Positions 1 to 8,516 of a DNA stretch of 64,000 nt are shown here, one piece after another. Source of the stretch: CAXSBR01 sp964252015. GTDB taxonomy: Bacteria > Actinomycetota > Actinomycetes > Mycobacteriales > Jatrophihabitantaceae. The DNA is taken from contig CAXULW010000004.1 in assembly GCA_964252015.1 (NCBI GenBank), forward strand, positions 123,980 to 187,979, in the 5' to 3' direction. The position numbers were made by a program, and so were the translations under genes. Within the stretch, counting starts at the first letter, position 1; every line of letters starts with the position of its first letter. The notes under the pieces are model-generated. The model searched no databases, was not told the origin of the DNA, and saw nothing but the letters and a program-made list of their open reading frames with translations.

Positions 1-1321
1 AGCTGATCGGGTGCACGATGTCGGCGTAGACGACGAGCGCGGTGAACGCGAGCAGCACGACGGCCACGCCGTAGAGCACGGGCACCATCTGCGCGGTGTC
101 GACATAGATGGCCCGCCGTGGCGGTGCGACGCCGTTCGGGGCGCGGGCCGCGGCGCGACCGGCCTTGACGTCGGCGACCCGGCGCCGGATCGACTCCCAG
201 ATCGCGCCGGCCACGTGTCCGCCGTCCAGTGGCAACAGCGGCACCAGGTTGAACAGGAACAGCAGCAGGTTCACGCTGGCCAGCAGCGAGAGCAGGAACT
301 CGATCTTGCGCATGAGCGGTGCCGCGCTGGCTGCTTCCTCGCCGCCGATCCGACCAAGCCCGACGACGCCGACCGCTCCGGTGGCGTCGCGTTTATGACC
401 CTCGAACACGGTGCCGAACAGGCTGCCGATCTTGGACGGGAACGCACCGAGCGCCGCGAACCCGGCACCGATCTGGCTGCCGATCTCACCCGGGAGCTTG
501 GCCACCGGCACCGGCTTGATCGTCTGGTCCAGCGCCACGCCCAGGTACCCCGACGAGACCGGCGTGGCCGAGTTGCCGACGTAGACCAGGTTGCGCACGG
601 GCGTGATCCCGACCTGGATCGTCTGACCGTTACGCAGGATGGTCAGCGTGAGCGCCTTACCCGCCGACGTGCGCAGGATCTTCGACGCGGGTGCCCAGTT
701 CTCGGTCTTGGTGCCGTCGATGGCCAGGATCCGGTCGCCGACCTTGAGCACGGCGGAGGCGGGCGTGACCGACGTGCCGGCCGGGCAGGACCCGTCGGCC
801 GGCAAGGCCGGTGCGGTGACGTTGGCCGGCAGGACGCACCGCTCGATCGAGCCGACCCGGTTGGTCGTGAGCGGCAGACCGACCGAGGTGAGCAGGATGA
901 CGGTCAGGACCAGGTAGATGAGCAGGTTCATCGACGGCCCGCCGACCATGATGATGATCTTCTTCCACGGCGGCAGCCGGTAGAACTCGCGGGCGTCGTC
1001 GGCGAACTGGACGTCGGCGCGGCTGGTGGCCCGGAAGTCCTCGGTGAGCTGGGCCAGCCGGCGCGGCCAGCGCGAACGCGTGCCGTCCTGGCGCGGCGGG
1101 ATCATGCCGATCATCCGGATGTAGCCACCGAGCGGGATGCCTTTGATGCCGTACTCGGTCTCACCGCGCTGCTTCGACCACAGGGTCGGGCCGAAGCCGA
1201 CCATGTACTGGGTCACCCGTACGCCGAACGCCTTGGCCGGCACCATGTGCCCGAGCTCGTGCAGCGCGATGGAGGCGAGCAGGCCGAACGCGAAGGCCAG
1301 GACACCCAGGGTGTACAGCAC
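1..1321 (-). CDS. rip1: Site-2 intramembrane zinc metalloprotease (M50 family), 3' end cut by window edge
   Basis: Partial gene: it begins at GTG 1321 and runs off the left edge only a few codons short of its expected end, because the last visible residues (ADIVHPIS) resemble the usual C-terminus of the family. The N-terminal membrane segment carries the zinc motif HELGH (about residues 21-25), followed by the conserved GFGP and IPLGGYIRMIGM stretches. A PDZ-like region and further membrane segments should fill the middle. Family knowledge: RseP/Rip1 proteases cut anti-sigma factors and other membrane proteins within the bilayer. It lies 48 bp after dxr on the same strand, the usual actinobacterial order. 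The symbol is by analogy to mycobacterial Rip1. Confidence 0.9.
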   Translation of the reverse strand, partial: MLYTLGVLAFAFGLLASIALHELGHMVPAKAFGVRVTQYMVGFGPTLWSKQRGETEYGIKGIPLGGYIRMIGMIPPRQDGTRSRWPRRLAQLTEDFRATSRADVQFADDAREFYRLPPWKKIIIMVGGPSMNLLIYLVLTVILLTSVGLPLTTNRVGSIERCVLPANVTAPALPADGSCPAGTSVTPASAVLKVGDRILAIDGTKTENWAPASKILRTSAGKALTLTILRNGQTIQVGITPVRNLVYVGNSATPVSSGYLGVALDQTIKPVPVAKLPGEIGSQIGAGFAALGAFPSKIGSLFGTVFEGHKRDATGAVGVVGLGRIGGEEAASAAPLMRKIEFLLSLLASVNLLLFLFNLVPLLPLDGGHVAGAIWESIRRRVADVKAGRAAARAPNGVAPPRRAIYVDTAQMVPVLYGVAVVLLAFTALVVYADIVHPIS

Positions 1322-1369
1322 CCGCGCGGCCCCTCTCGTCGACGCCGTCGGTCGGGCTGGGACCGCCGG

Positions 1370-2578
1370 TCAGCTGTTCTGTCGTTGGTCGAGTTCGGCC
1401 CGCACGCGGGCCCGGGCCCACGTCTGGGCCGCTTCGACGTCCTCGACGGTACCGGGTTCGCCGCGTTGCGGCTGCTCGACGGACAGCCACGAATCGAGCA
1501 CCCGCTCGATGACGTCGGCGATAGCCAGGAACGCACAGCGCCCGTCCAGGAACGCGGCGACCAGATCCTCGTTGGCCGCGTTGTAGACCGCGGGCGCGGC
1601 CCCGCCGGCCGCACCCGCGCGGCGGGCCAGAACCACCGCAGGGAACGCCTCGTCGTCGAGCGGCTCGAACGTCCAGGCCGCGGCCTGCGACCAGTCGATC
1701 CCGGCGGCGGCGCCGGGCACCCGTTCGGGCCAGGCCAGCGCCAGCGCGATCGGCAGGCGCATGTCCGGCGGGCTGGCCTGGGCGATCGTCGCGCCGTCAC
1801 AGAACTCGACCATCGAGTGCACGATGGACTGCGGGTGGACGACGACGTCGATGCGGTCGTACGGCAGGTCGAACAGCAGCGCGGCCTCGATCACCTCGAG
1901 CCCCTTGTTCACCAGGGTGGCGCTGTTGATCGTGATCAACGGGCCCATCCGCCAGGTCGGGTGGGCCATGGCCTGGGCCGGGGTGACGTCAGCCAGTTCG
2001 GCGCGGGCGCGGCCGCGGAACGGTCCCCCGCTGGCGGTGACGACCAACCGCCGCACTTCCTCGCGCCGCCCGCCGCGCAGGCACTGGGCCAGCGCGGAAT
2101 GCTCCGAGTCCACCGGCACCAGCTGCCCGGGCGCGGCCCGGTCCAGCACCAGACGTCCACCCGAGATGAGCGATTCCTTGTTGGCCAGGGCCACCGTCCG
2201 CCCGGCGTCGAGGGCGGCGATCGTCGCCCGCAGGCCCTGGTGGCCGGCAACGGCGTTGAGCACGATGTCGGCCTCGCGGACGGCGATCTCGGCCGCCGAG
2301 GTGGGGCCGTCGACGATCTCGGGCAACGCCCGCCCGGCCGGCCAGTGTGCCGCGATCCGCTCCCGCAGCTCGGCTCCGGCACCGGCCCGGCCGACGCCGA
2401 CGGCGTCCGGGCGGGTGGCCAGGACCTGGGTGGCGAGCGCGCCCAGGTCACTGCCTCCTGCGCACAGCGACCGGACCCGGAACCGGTCGGGAGCGGCCGC
2501 GATCACGTCGAGGGTCTGGGTGCCGATGGAACCGGTCGAACCCAGCACCGCCACCGTCCGGGGATCCGATTCGCTCAC
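1370..2578 (-). CDS. dxr: 1-deoxy-D-xylulose 5-phosphate reductoisomerase
   Basis: 402 residues, full length for Dxr/IspC. It converts 1-deoxy-D-xylulose 5-phosphate to 2-C-methyl-D-erythritol 4-phosphate with NADPH, the first committed step of the non-mevalonate isoprenoid pathway. The NADPH loop GSTGSIGTQ is at about residues 13-21. The metal and substrate region VDSEHSAL is near residue 155, and the NKGLEVIEA and HPQSIVHSMVEF stretches are intact. The C-terminal helical domain is present. It is followed by the M50 protease gene on the same strand. Confidence 0.97.
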   Translation of the reverse strand: MSESDPRTVAVLGSTGSIGTQTLDVIAAAPDRFRVRSLCAGGSDLGALATQVLATRPDAVGVGRAGAGAELRERIAAHWPAGRALPEIVDGPTSAAEIAVREADIVLNAVAGHQGLRATIAALDAGRTVALANKESLISGGRLVLDRAAPGQLVPVDSEHSALAQCLRGGRREEVRRLVVTASGGPFRGRARAELADVTPAQAMAHPTWRMGPLITINSATLVNKGLEVIEAALLFDLPYDRIDVVVHPQSIVHSMVEFCDGATIAQASPPDMRLPIALALAWPERVPGAAAGIDWSQAAAWTFEPLDDEAFPAVVLARRAGAAGGAAPAVYNAANEDLVAAFLDGRCAFLAIADVIERVLDSWLSVEQPQRGEPGTVEDVEAAQTWARARVRAELDQRQNS

Positions 2579-2647
2579 CCGGCCAGTCTGCCGCGCCGGG
2601 TCCTACCTGCGGGTGAGCCCGAACGGGGCGAGTGCCAGAATGTGTTC

Positions 2648-3022
2648 ATGGCCGAGCTCGCGCGCGCGTCCGATCAATTGACCGCCGATGCCGGCGGCGC
2701 CGAGACCGCCCGTGCCGGCGGCGCCGACACCGCCCGTGCCGACGCTGACCACACCGCCCATACCGAGGTCGCGCATGGCGGCGGTGCCGAGGTCGTGCCG
2801 GCTGCGCATCCGCACGAGCGGCCCGAGGACTGGGGCTGGCACGCCGACCTGGGCAAGCCGGCCCGCATCGGCGGGTGGCTCAGCGTCATCGCCGTGCTGC
2901 TCATGACCACGGCCACGCACTACAACCTGGCCGGCACCGCAGCCTTGTTGATGACTGCGGCGGCCCTCGCGGGAGGCCTGCTCATCGACGCCCGCCGGCG
3001 CCGCACCTCCTGGCGCCGCTGA
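2648..3022 (+). CDS. DUF2631 membrane protein
   Basis: 124 residues starting at ATG 2648, divergent from dxr. The N-terminal half is an alanine-rich low-complexity region with two near-identical 8-residue units (GGAETARA, GGADTARA; 24-bp DNA repeat). It is followed by the conserved HERPEDWGWHADLGK segment and two hydrophobic helices ending in a basic tail (ARRRRTSWRR). The second half matches the DUF2631 family, often found next to dxr in actinobacteria. Function unknown; an inner-membrane location is inferred. Confidence 0.85.
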   Translation: MAELARASDQLTADAGGAETARAGGADTARADADHTAHTEVAHGGGAEVVPAAHPHERPEDWGWHADLGKPARIGGWLSVIAVLLMTTATHYNLAGTAALLMTAAALAGGLLIDARRRRTSWRR

Positions 3023-3029
3023 CCCGCGA

Positions 3030-3074
3030 ATCGGGTGCACCCGGGCTCACCCCGTGGACCTGAACGCACCCGAT
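3030..3074. terminator. Hairpin after the DUF2631 gene (ATCGGGTGC family)
   Basis: Inverted repeat with 9-bp perfect arms, ATCGGGTGC at 3030-3038 and GCACCCGAT at 3066-3074, starting 8 bp after the DUF2631 stop. It has no T-run, so it would be a GC-type actinobacterial terminator or a dispersed palindrome. The same outer arm sequence recurs at 60402-60446. Confidence 0.5.
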
Positions 3075-3180
3075 CGGGGCCTGGCGGCCGGGCATTGCCC
3101 GCAACTGAATCAGCGGTGAATAGTGGAAGTAGTTGCGGAATCAATTGCTATTCGCCGCTCTTGCTGACATATTCGACACG

Positions 3181-3654
3181 ATGGAGGGACGTCGCGCAGG
3201 GCCCGGCCGGGTACAGCTCGACGACGTGGCCCGAGCCATCATCGAACAGCTGCAGGAAGACGGCCGCCGCCCCTACGCGAGCATCGGCAAGGCGGTCGGG
3301 CTTTCCGAGGCGGCCGTCCGGCAGCGGGTCCAGAAACTGCTCGACGCCAATGTGATGCAGGTCGTCGCCGTCACCGATCCCCTGCAAACCGGGTTCCACC
3401 GCCAGGCCATGGTCGGTATCAACGCTGACGGCGACCAGGACGAGGTTGCGTCTGCACTGGCCGAGATCGACGAGATCGATTACGTCGTGGTCACGGCCGG
3501 GTCGTTCGACATCATCTGCGAGGTCCTGGCCGTGGACGACGACCACCTGCTCGAGCTGATGACCCGGATCCGGGGCGTTCCCGGCGTCCGCCTGTGCGAA
3601 CCGTTCGTGTACCTGCGCCTGAAGAAGCAGACCTATGACTGGGGCGCCCGTTGA
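3181..3654 (+). CDS. Lrp/AsnC family transcriptional regulator
   Basis: 157 residues from ATG 3181. An upstream in-frame ATG at 3133 would add 16 non-conserved residues and is judged unlikely. The N-terminal winged HTH covers DDVARAIIEQLQEDGRRPYASIGKAVGLSEAAVRQRVQKLL. The C-terminal RAM (ligand-binding) domain follows, with GSFDIICEV typical of effector-sensing Lrp proteins. It lies directly upstream of an aminotransferase and alanine dehydrogenase, so it most likely controls them in response to an amino acid, as AldR does for ald in mycobacteria. That role is inferred from context. Confidence 0.9.
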   Translation: MEGRRAGPGRVQLDDVARAIIEQLQEDGRRPYASIGKAVGLSEAAVRQRVQKLLDANVMQVVAVTDPLQTGFHRQAMVGINADGDQDEVASALAEIDEIDYVVVTAGSFDIICEVLAVDDDHLLELMTRIRGVPGVRLCEPFVYLRLKKQTYDWGAR

Positions 3655-3669
3655 AGTTCGTCACCACCC

Positions 3670-3725
3670 CCGGTTTGTGGTGGCAACTGACCCAGCCAGG
3701 TGGGTCAGTTGCCACCACAAACCGG
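3670..3725. terminator. 25-bp perfect hairpin between regulator and aminotransferase
   Basis: Arms 3670-3694 and 3701-3725 are perfectly complementary over 25 bp, with a 6-nt loop (GCCAGG). It sits 15 bp after the AsnC stop and 35 bp before the aminotransferase start. The outer part (CCGGTTT) resembles hairpins at 44219-44268 and 55714-55763. It could terminate or attenuate transcription, or be a dispersed palindromic repeat. Its length is unusual for a simple terminator. Confidence 0.75.
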
Positions 3726-3760
3726 AACCAGAGCAGCAACCGAGGACAGAGGGTAATCAG

Positions 3761-5176
3761 ATGACCACGACCGAGCAGGCTCCCGTCACCTCCGCGACGG
3801 AGCCCCGCAGCCGCACCGCTGAGGAGCTCAGCCAGTCCGCCCGCGAGCACCTGTGGATGCACTTCACCAACATCGCGTCCTATGCGGAGGCGCCGGTGCC
3901 GACAATCGTGCGGGGTGAGGGCGCGCGCATCTGGGACGTCAACGGCAAGAGTTACCTGGACGGCCTCGCCGGGCTCTTCGTCGTCCAGGCCGGGCACGGT
4001 CGGGAGGAACTGGCCCGGGCGGCCTACGAGCAGGCCAAGAAGCTGGCGTTCTTCCCGATCTGGTCCTACGCCCACCCACCGGCGATCGAACTGGCCGACC
4101 GGCTGGCCGCCTACGCTCCGGGCGATCTGAACAAGGTCTTCTTCACCACGGGCGGGGGCGAGGCGGTGGAGACGGCGTGGAAGCTGGCCAAGCACTACTT
4201 CAAGCTGGTCGGCAAACCCATGAAGCACAAGGTGATCAGCCGCGCGGTGGCCTACCACGGCACGCCGCAGGGCGCACTGTCCATCACCGGCATCCCCGCG
4301 GCCAAGCAGATGTTCGAGCCGCTCGTCCCGGGCGGGATCAAGGTGCCGAACACGAACTTCTACCGCGCCGCCGAGCACGGCGACAGCCTCGAGGACTTCG
4401 GACGCTGGGCCGCCGACCAGATCGAGATCGCCATCGAGATGGAAGGCCCGGACACCGTGGCCGCGGTCTTCCTGGAGCCGGTGCAGAACTCGGGCGGCTG
4501 CTTCCCGCCGCCGCCCGGTTACTTCCGACGGGTGCGCGAGATCTGTGACCGCCACGACGTGCTGCTCGTGTCGGATGAGGTCATCTGCGCGTTCGGGCGG
4601 CTCGGCACGATGTTCGCCTGCGACAAGTTCGACTACGTCCCGGACATGATCACGTGCGCCAAGGGCCTGACCAGTGGCTACTCCCCCATCGGCGCGTGCA
4701 TCGTCAGCGACAAGATCGCCGCGCCGTTCTGGACCGGCAACGCGTACTTCCCGCACGGCTACACCTTCGGTGGGCACCCGGTCTCGGCCGCCGTGGCCAT
4801 GGCCAACCTGGACATCTTCGAGCGCGAGGGTTTGAACCAACGGGTGCTCGACAACGAAGGAACGTTCCGTTCCACGCTGGAGAAATTGCACGACCTGCCG
4901 ATCGTCGGCGACGTGCGCGGCGACGGCTACTTCTACGGGATCGAGCTGGTCAAGGACAAGGCGACCAAGCAGACGTTCACTGCCGAGGAGTGCGACCGGA
5001 TCCTCAAGGGCTTCGTCTCGCGCAAGCTCTACGAGAACGGCCTGTACTGCCGCGCGGACGACCGCGGCGACCCGGTGGTTCAGCTGGCCCCGCCGCTGAT
5101 CTGCGGACCGGCCGAGTTCGACGAGATGGAACAGATCCTGCGCTCGGTACTGACCGAGGCGTGGACACAGCTGTAA
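3761..5176 (+). CDS. Class III PLP-dependent aminotransferase (omega-amino acid type)
   Basis: 471 residues starting at ATG 3761. Fold-type I class III aminotransferase. Seen: FFTTGGGEAVETAWKLAK (phosphate-binding region), LLVSDEVICAFGRLG (PLP-ring Asp), and the PLP lysine in ITCAKGLTSGYSPIGA, followed by HGYTFGGHPVSAA. Such enzymes move the amino group of GABA, beta-alanine, putrescine-derived amines or similar to pyruvate or 2-oxoglutarate. Substrate cannot be read from sequence. Alanine dehydrogenase lies next downstream (121-bp gap), which suits a pyruvate-using enzyme making alanine. The AsnC regulator lies upstream. Confidence 0.92.
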   Translation: MTTTEQAPVTSATEPRSRTAEELSQSAREHLWMHFTNIASYAEAPVPTIVRGEGARIWDVNGKSYLDGLAGLFVVQAGHGREELARAAYEQAKKLAFFPIWSYAHPPAIELADRLAAYAPGDLNKVFFTTGGGEAVETAWKLAKHYFKLVGKPMKHKVISRAVAYHGTPQGALSITGIPAAKQMFEPLVPGGIKVPNTNFYRAAEHGDSLEDFGRWAADQIEIAIEMEGPDTVAAVFLEPVQNSGGCFPPPPGYFRRVREICDRHDVLLVSDEVICAFGRLGTMFACDKFDYVPDMITCAKGLTSGYSPIGACIVSDKIAAPFWTGNAYFPHGYTFGGHPVSAAVAMANLDIFEREGLNQRVLDNEGTFRSTLEKLHDLPIVGDVRGDGYFYGIELVKDKATKQTFTAEECDRILKGFVSRKLYENGLYCRADDRGDPVVQLAPPLICGPAEFDEMEQILRSVLTEAWTQL

Positions 5177-5251
5177 GGGTAACTATGGAGGTTGTGACCG
5201 TAACCAGCTCTCAGCTGTAACCCGGGTCTGGCACGGTTAGACCGGTTGGAC

Positions 5252-5285
5252 CATCTGATTGCGAAGGACATCTGATTGCGAAGGA
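5252..5285 (+). repeat. Perfect 17-bp tandem duplication in the ald leader, doubling the Shine-Dalgarno
   Basis: The unit CATCTGATTGCGAAGGA occurs at 5252-5268 and again at 5269-5285 without a gap. Each copy ends in a purine-rich GAAGGA. The second copy forms the ribosome-binding site (AAGGAG) about 12 bp before the ald ATG at 5298. Confidence 0.9.
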
Positions 5286-5297
5286 GTTGAGCCGTCG

Positions 5298-6413
5298 ATG
5301 AAGATCGGTGTGCCGAAGGAAGTCAAGAACCACGAATACCGGGTGGCGGCGACGCCGTCGGGCGTGCACGAGTTTGTCCGCAACGGTCACGAGGTCTTCA
5401 TCGAGCGCAACGCCGGCGTGGGCTCGTCCATCCCGGACGAGGACTTCGTCGCTGCCGGCGCCAAGATCCTGGAGACGGCGGACGACGTGTGGCAGGTCGG
5501 CGACCTGGTGCTCAAGGTCAAGGAGCCCATCGCCGAGGAATACCCGCGGATGCGCAAGGACCAGGTGTTGTTCACGTACCTGCACCTGGCCGCGTCGCGC
5601 GAATGCACGGACGCGCTGATCAAGGCCGGCACCACCGCGATCGCCTACGAGACGGTGCAGTTACCCGATAAATCGCTGCCGCTGCTGGCGCCGATGAGCG
5701 AGGTGGCCGGTCGGCTGGCGCCCCAGGTCGGGTCCTACCACCTGATGCGCCAGGGCGGCGGTCGCGGGGTGTTGATGGGCGGCGTACCCGGTGTGTACGC
5801 GGCCAAGGTCGTGGTCATCGGGGCCGGGGTGTCCGGTCAGAACGCGGCCGCGATCGCACTGGGCATGCAGGCCGAGGTGCTGCTGCTCGACCGCAACGTG
5901 GCCCGGCTGCGCCAGATTGACGCGATCTATCAGGGCCACTGCCAGACCGTCACCTCGAACGCCTTCGAGGTCGAGAAGGCCGTGCTGGACGCGGATCTGG
6001 TCATCGGTGCCGTCCTCGTGGCGGGGGCGAAAGCGCCCAAGATCATCAGCAATGAGTTGGTGTCGCGGATGAAGCCGGGCTCGGTGCTGGTCGACATCTC
6101 GATCGACCAGGGTGGCTGCTTCGAGGACTCCCGCCCGACCACCCACGACGACCCGACGTACCCGGTGCACAACTCGGTCTTCTACTGCGTGGCCAACATG
6201 CCGGGTGCGGTGCCGCACACGTCCACGTACGCGCTGACCAACGTGACGTTGCCGTATGCGGTCGAGCTGGCCAGCCGTGGTTGGCGTGACGCGCTGAGGG
6301 CGGATCCGGCGCTGGCGCTGGGACTGAACGTGCACGACGGCGAGATCACCAACGCGCCCGTCGCCGAGGGGTTGGGACTGCCGTCACGTCCGTTGGCCGA
6401 CGTCCTGGCCTGA
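5298..6413 (+). CDS. ald: Alanine dehydrogenase
   Basis: 371 residues, the usual length. It catalyses NAD-dependent interconversion of L-alanine with pyruvate and ammonia. The start ATG 5298 gives the canonical MKIGVPKEVKNHEYRVA N-terminus. Catalytic-domain stretch LFTYLHLAA, NAD-binding Rossmann motif VIGAGVSGQNAAAIA (about residue 175), and the active-site segment DISIDQGGCFEDSRPTTH are all intact. It sits in line with the aminotransferase (upstream) and an FAD oxidoreductase (8 bp downstream). It probably recycles alanine formed by the aminotransferase and is probably under the AsnC regulator. Confidence 0.97.
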   Translation: MKIGVPKEVKNHEYRVAATPSGVHEFVRNGHEVFIERNAGVGSSIPDEDFVAAGAKILETADDVWQVGDLVLKVKEPIAEEYPRMRKDQVLFTYLHLAASRECTDALIKAGTTAIAYETVQLPDKSLPLLAPMSEVAGRLAPQVGSYHLMRQGGGRGVLMGGVPGVYAAKVVVIGAGVSGQNAAAIALGMQAEVLLLDRNVARLRQIDAIYQGHCQTVTSNAFEVEKAVLDADLVIGAVLVAGAKAPKIISNELVSRMKPGSVLVDISIDQGGCFEDSRPTTHDDPTYPVHNSVFYCVANMPGAVPHTSTYALTNVTLPYAVELASRGWRDALRADPALALGLNVHDGEITNAPVAEGLGLPSRPLADVLA

Positions 6414-6421
6414 AGCCGGCC

Positions 6422-7825
6422 ATGCAACTGCGTACCAACGCCTCGCCGACCGCGGCCTTCGCCGCCACCGAGACCGGCTCGTACTGGGGCCCGGCGCCCA
6501 CCCGGTTCCGGCCGGCGCTGACGCGCGACGTGCACGCCGACGTCGCCATCATCGGCGCCGGGTACACCGGGCTGTGGACGGCGTACTACCTGCTCGAGCG
6601 CGACCCGCACCTGCGGGTGGCCGTCGTCGAGGCTGAGCACGCCGGTTTCGGCGCGTCCGGGCGTAACGGCGGCTGGTGCTCGGCGTTGTTCCCGGTCAGC
6701 CTGGCCGCGCTGGCGCGCGAGCACGGCCGCGACGCCGCGATCGCCCAGTACCGAGCGATGCAGGGCTCGGTCGGCGAGATCGGGCGGGTCGTCCAGGCCG
6801 AGGCGATCGAATGCGACTGGGCGCTGGGCGGCACGATCGTGCTGGCCCGATCTCAGCCGCAGCTGAAGCGGGCCGAGGCCGAGTTCGCCGAAAGCGCGCG
6901 CTTCGGTTTCACCGACGCCGACGTGGCCCTGCTCGACGGTGACCAGGCGCGCGCCCACGTCAACGCCACGGGCGTGATCGGCGGCGTCTACACCCCGCAC
7001 TGCGCGGCCATCCATCCCCGCAAGCTCGTTCGGTCCCTGGCCGAGGTGGTCACCGCCCGCGGCGCGACCGTGTACGAGCACAGCCGGGTGGTGTCGGTCG
7101 AGCCGGGCCGGGTGCGGACGCAGAGGGCCGCGGTGCGGGCCGACGTGGTCGTGCGCGCCACCGAGGGTTACACCGCGAACCTGCCCGGCCACCAGCGCGA
7201 CCTGGCCCCGGTCTACTCGTTGATGGTCGCCACCGAGCCGCTCACCGACTCGATGTGGGACCAGATCGGGCTGACCCGCCGCCAGACGTTCGCCGACGAG
7301 CGGCACCTGATCGTGTACGGCCAGCGGACCGCCGACGGGCGCCTGGTCTTCGGCGGGCGCGGGGCGCCGTACCACTTCCGCTCCCGGATCGACCCGTCCT
7401 ACGACGAGGTGCCGGCCGTGTTCGCCGGGCTGCGGCAGAGCCTGGTCGAGCTGTTCCCGGTGCTGGCCGACACCACGATCACCCACGCCTGGGGCGGCCC
7501 CCTGGGCGTGGCCCGGGACTGGCACGCGTCGGTCGGACTGGACCGCGCTTCGGGGATGGCCTGGGCCGGCGGGTACGTCGGCGACGGGGTGTCCACCACC
7601 AACCTGGCCGGACGCACGCTGGCCGACCTCATCCTTGGCTCCGAGTCGGCCCTGACCCGGCTGCCCTGGGTCGGGCACGTATCCCGGCGGTGGGAGCCCG
7701 AGCCGTTGCGGTGGCTCGGCGCGAACGCCGCGCTGCGAGCGATGCAGTGGGCTGACGCTTCGGAGGCGCGCCGCGGTCGTCCCTCGCTGGCCGCGGCCGC
7801 GGTGGACAAGGTGCTGGGCCGCTGA
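6422..7825 (+). CDS. FAD-dependent amine/amino-acid oxidoreductase (DAO family)
   Basis: 467 residues. FAD-binding motif VAIIGAGYTGLWTAYYLLERDP at about residues 40-61, then the GFGASGRNGGWC segment typical of DAO-fold oxidases of the PuuB/gamma-glutamylputrescine oxidase type. A C-terminal GMAWAGGYVGDGVSTTNLAGR loop closes the FAD site. Likely reaction: oxidation of a C-N bond in an amine or N-substituted amino acid. With the aminotransferase and Ald it suggests a polyamine or omega-amine catabolic block; the exact substrate is unknown. Its stop overlaps the next start (TGATG). Confidence 0.88.
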   Translation: MQLRTNASPTAAFAATETGSYWGPAPTRFRPALTRDVHADVAIIGAGYTGLWTAYYLLERDPHLRVAVVEAEHAGFGASGRNGGWCSALFPVSLAALAREHGRDAAIAQYRAMQGSVGEIGRVVQAEAIECDWALGGTIVLARSQPQLKRAEAEFAESARFGFTDADVALLDGDQARAHVNATGVIGGVYTPHCAAIHPRKLVRSLAEVVTARGATVYEHSRVVSVEPGRVRTQRAAVRADVVVRATEGYTANLPGHQRDLAPVYSLMVATEPLTDSMWDQIGLTRRQTFADERHLIVYGQRTADGRLVFGGRGAPYHFRSRIDPSYDEVPAVFAGLRQSLVELFPVLADTTITHAWGGPLGVARDWHASVGLDRASGMAWAGGYVGDGVSTTNLAGRTLADLILGSESALTRLPWVGHVSRRWEPEPLRWLGANAALRAMQWADASEARRGRPSLAAAAVDKVLGR

Positions 7826-8484
7826 TGGGCCGACCGTCCGTCACGGTCACCCGGTTGGCCGAGAAGCAGCGCTTCGACCGGGCCGGGCTGGACGCCCTGC
7901 TCGACGAGGTCCACATCGCCCACGTCGGCCTCGTCGACGCCGCTGGCGCCCCGGTGGTGATCCCGACCGCGGTCGCCCGTGACGGCGACCACCTGCTGAT
8001 CCACGGCTCGACCGGATCGCCGTGGATGCGCCGGGTCGCGGCCGGCGCGCCGGTCTCGGTGGCCGTCACCGCCTTCGACGGGCTGGTGTTCGCCCGGTCG
8101 GCGTTCGAGTCCTCGATGCACTACCGCAGCGCGGTGCTGTTCGGCACGTGCGCCAGCCTCGACGACCGCGCGGACAAGCTGCGCGCGCTCGACGTGCTCA
8201 CCGACGCGCTGCTGCCCGGCCGGGTGGGCGAGGTGCGTCGCCCGACGGCCAAGGAGCTGGCGGCCACCCTCGTGCTGAGCCTGCCGATCGAGACCTCGCC
8301 GACGCCGAACTGGTCGCTGAAGGTCAGCGCCGGATGGCCCGAGGATCCCGAGGACGACATCGCCGGGCCGGCCTGGGCCGGCGTGGTGCCGGCCCGGATC
8401 GGCTACGGCCGGCCCCGCCCAGCCCCGGACCTGCGCGCGGGAATCGCCGCGCCGGCGTCCGTTCTGGCGCTGGACGGACCCTGA
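7825..8484 (+). CDS. Pyridoxamine 5'-phosphate oxidase-fold flavin-binding protein
   Basis: 219 residues starting at ATG 7825, translationally coupled to the FAD oxidoreductase through a TGATG overlap. The sequence fits the split-barrel PPOX family of the Pyridox_ox_2 type: HVGLVDAAGAPVVIPTA early, then HGSTGSPWMRR, SMHYRSAVLFG in the middle, and a GWPEDPEDD segment near the C-terminus. Such proteins bind FMN, heme or F420. No substrate can be inferred beyond the catabolic context. Confidence 0.82.
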   Translation: MGRPSVTVTRLAEKQRFDRAGLDALLDEVHIAHVGLVDAAGAPVVIPTAVARDGDHLLIHGSTGSPWMRRVAAGAPVSVAVTAFDGLVFARSAFESSMHYRSAVLFGTCASLDDRADKLRALDVLTDALLPGRVGEVRRPTAKELAATLVLSLPIETSPTPNWSLKVSAGWPEDPEDDIAGPAWAGVVPARIGYGRPRPAPDLRAGIAAPASVLALDGP

Positions 8485-8516
8485 GCCTGACGGCGGGCGC
8501 CCGCGGCCCCGCACGG

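Noticed and set aside
11..3022. 1003-residue plus-strand open frame
   Set aside because: Most of it is the antisense shadow of dxr and the M50 protease; only the last 124 codons (DUF2631) are real.
3512..4891. 459-residue minus-strand open frame opposite the aminotransferase
   Set aside because: His/Arg/Gly-rich shadow composition; the plus strand carries a complete PLP enzyme.
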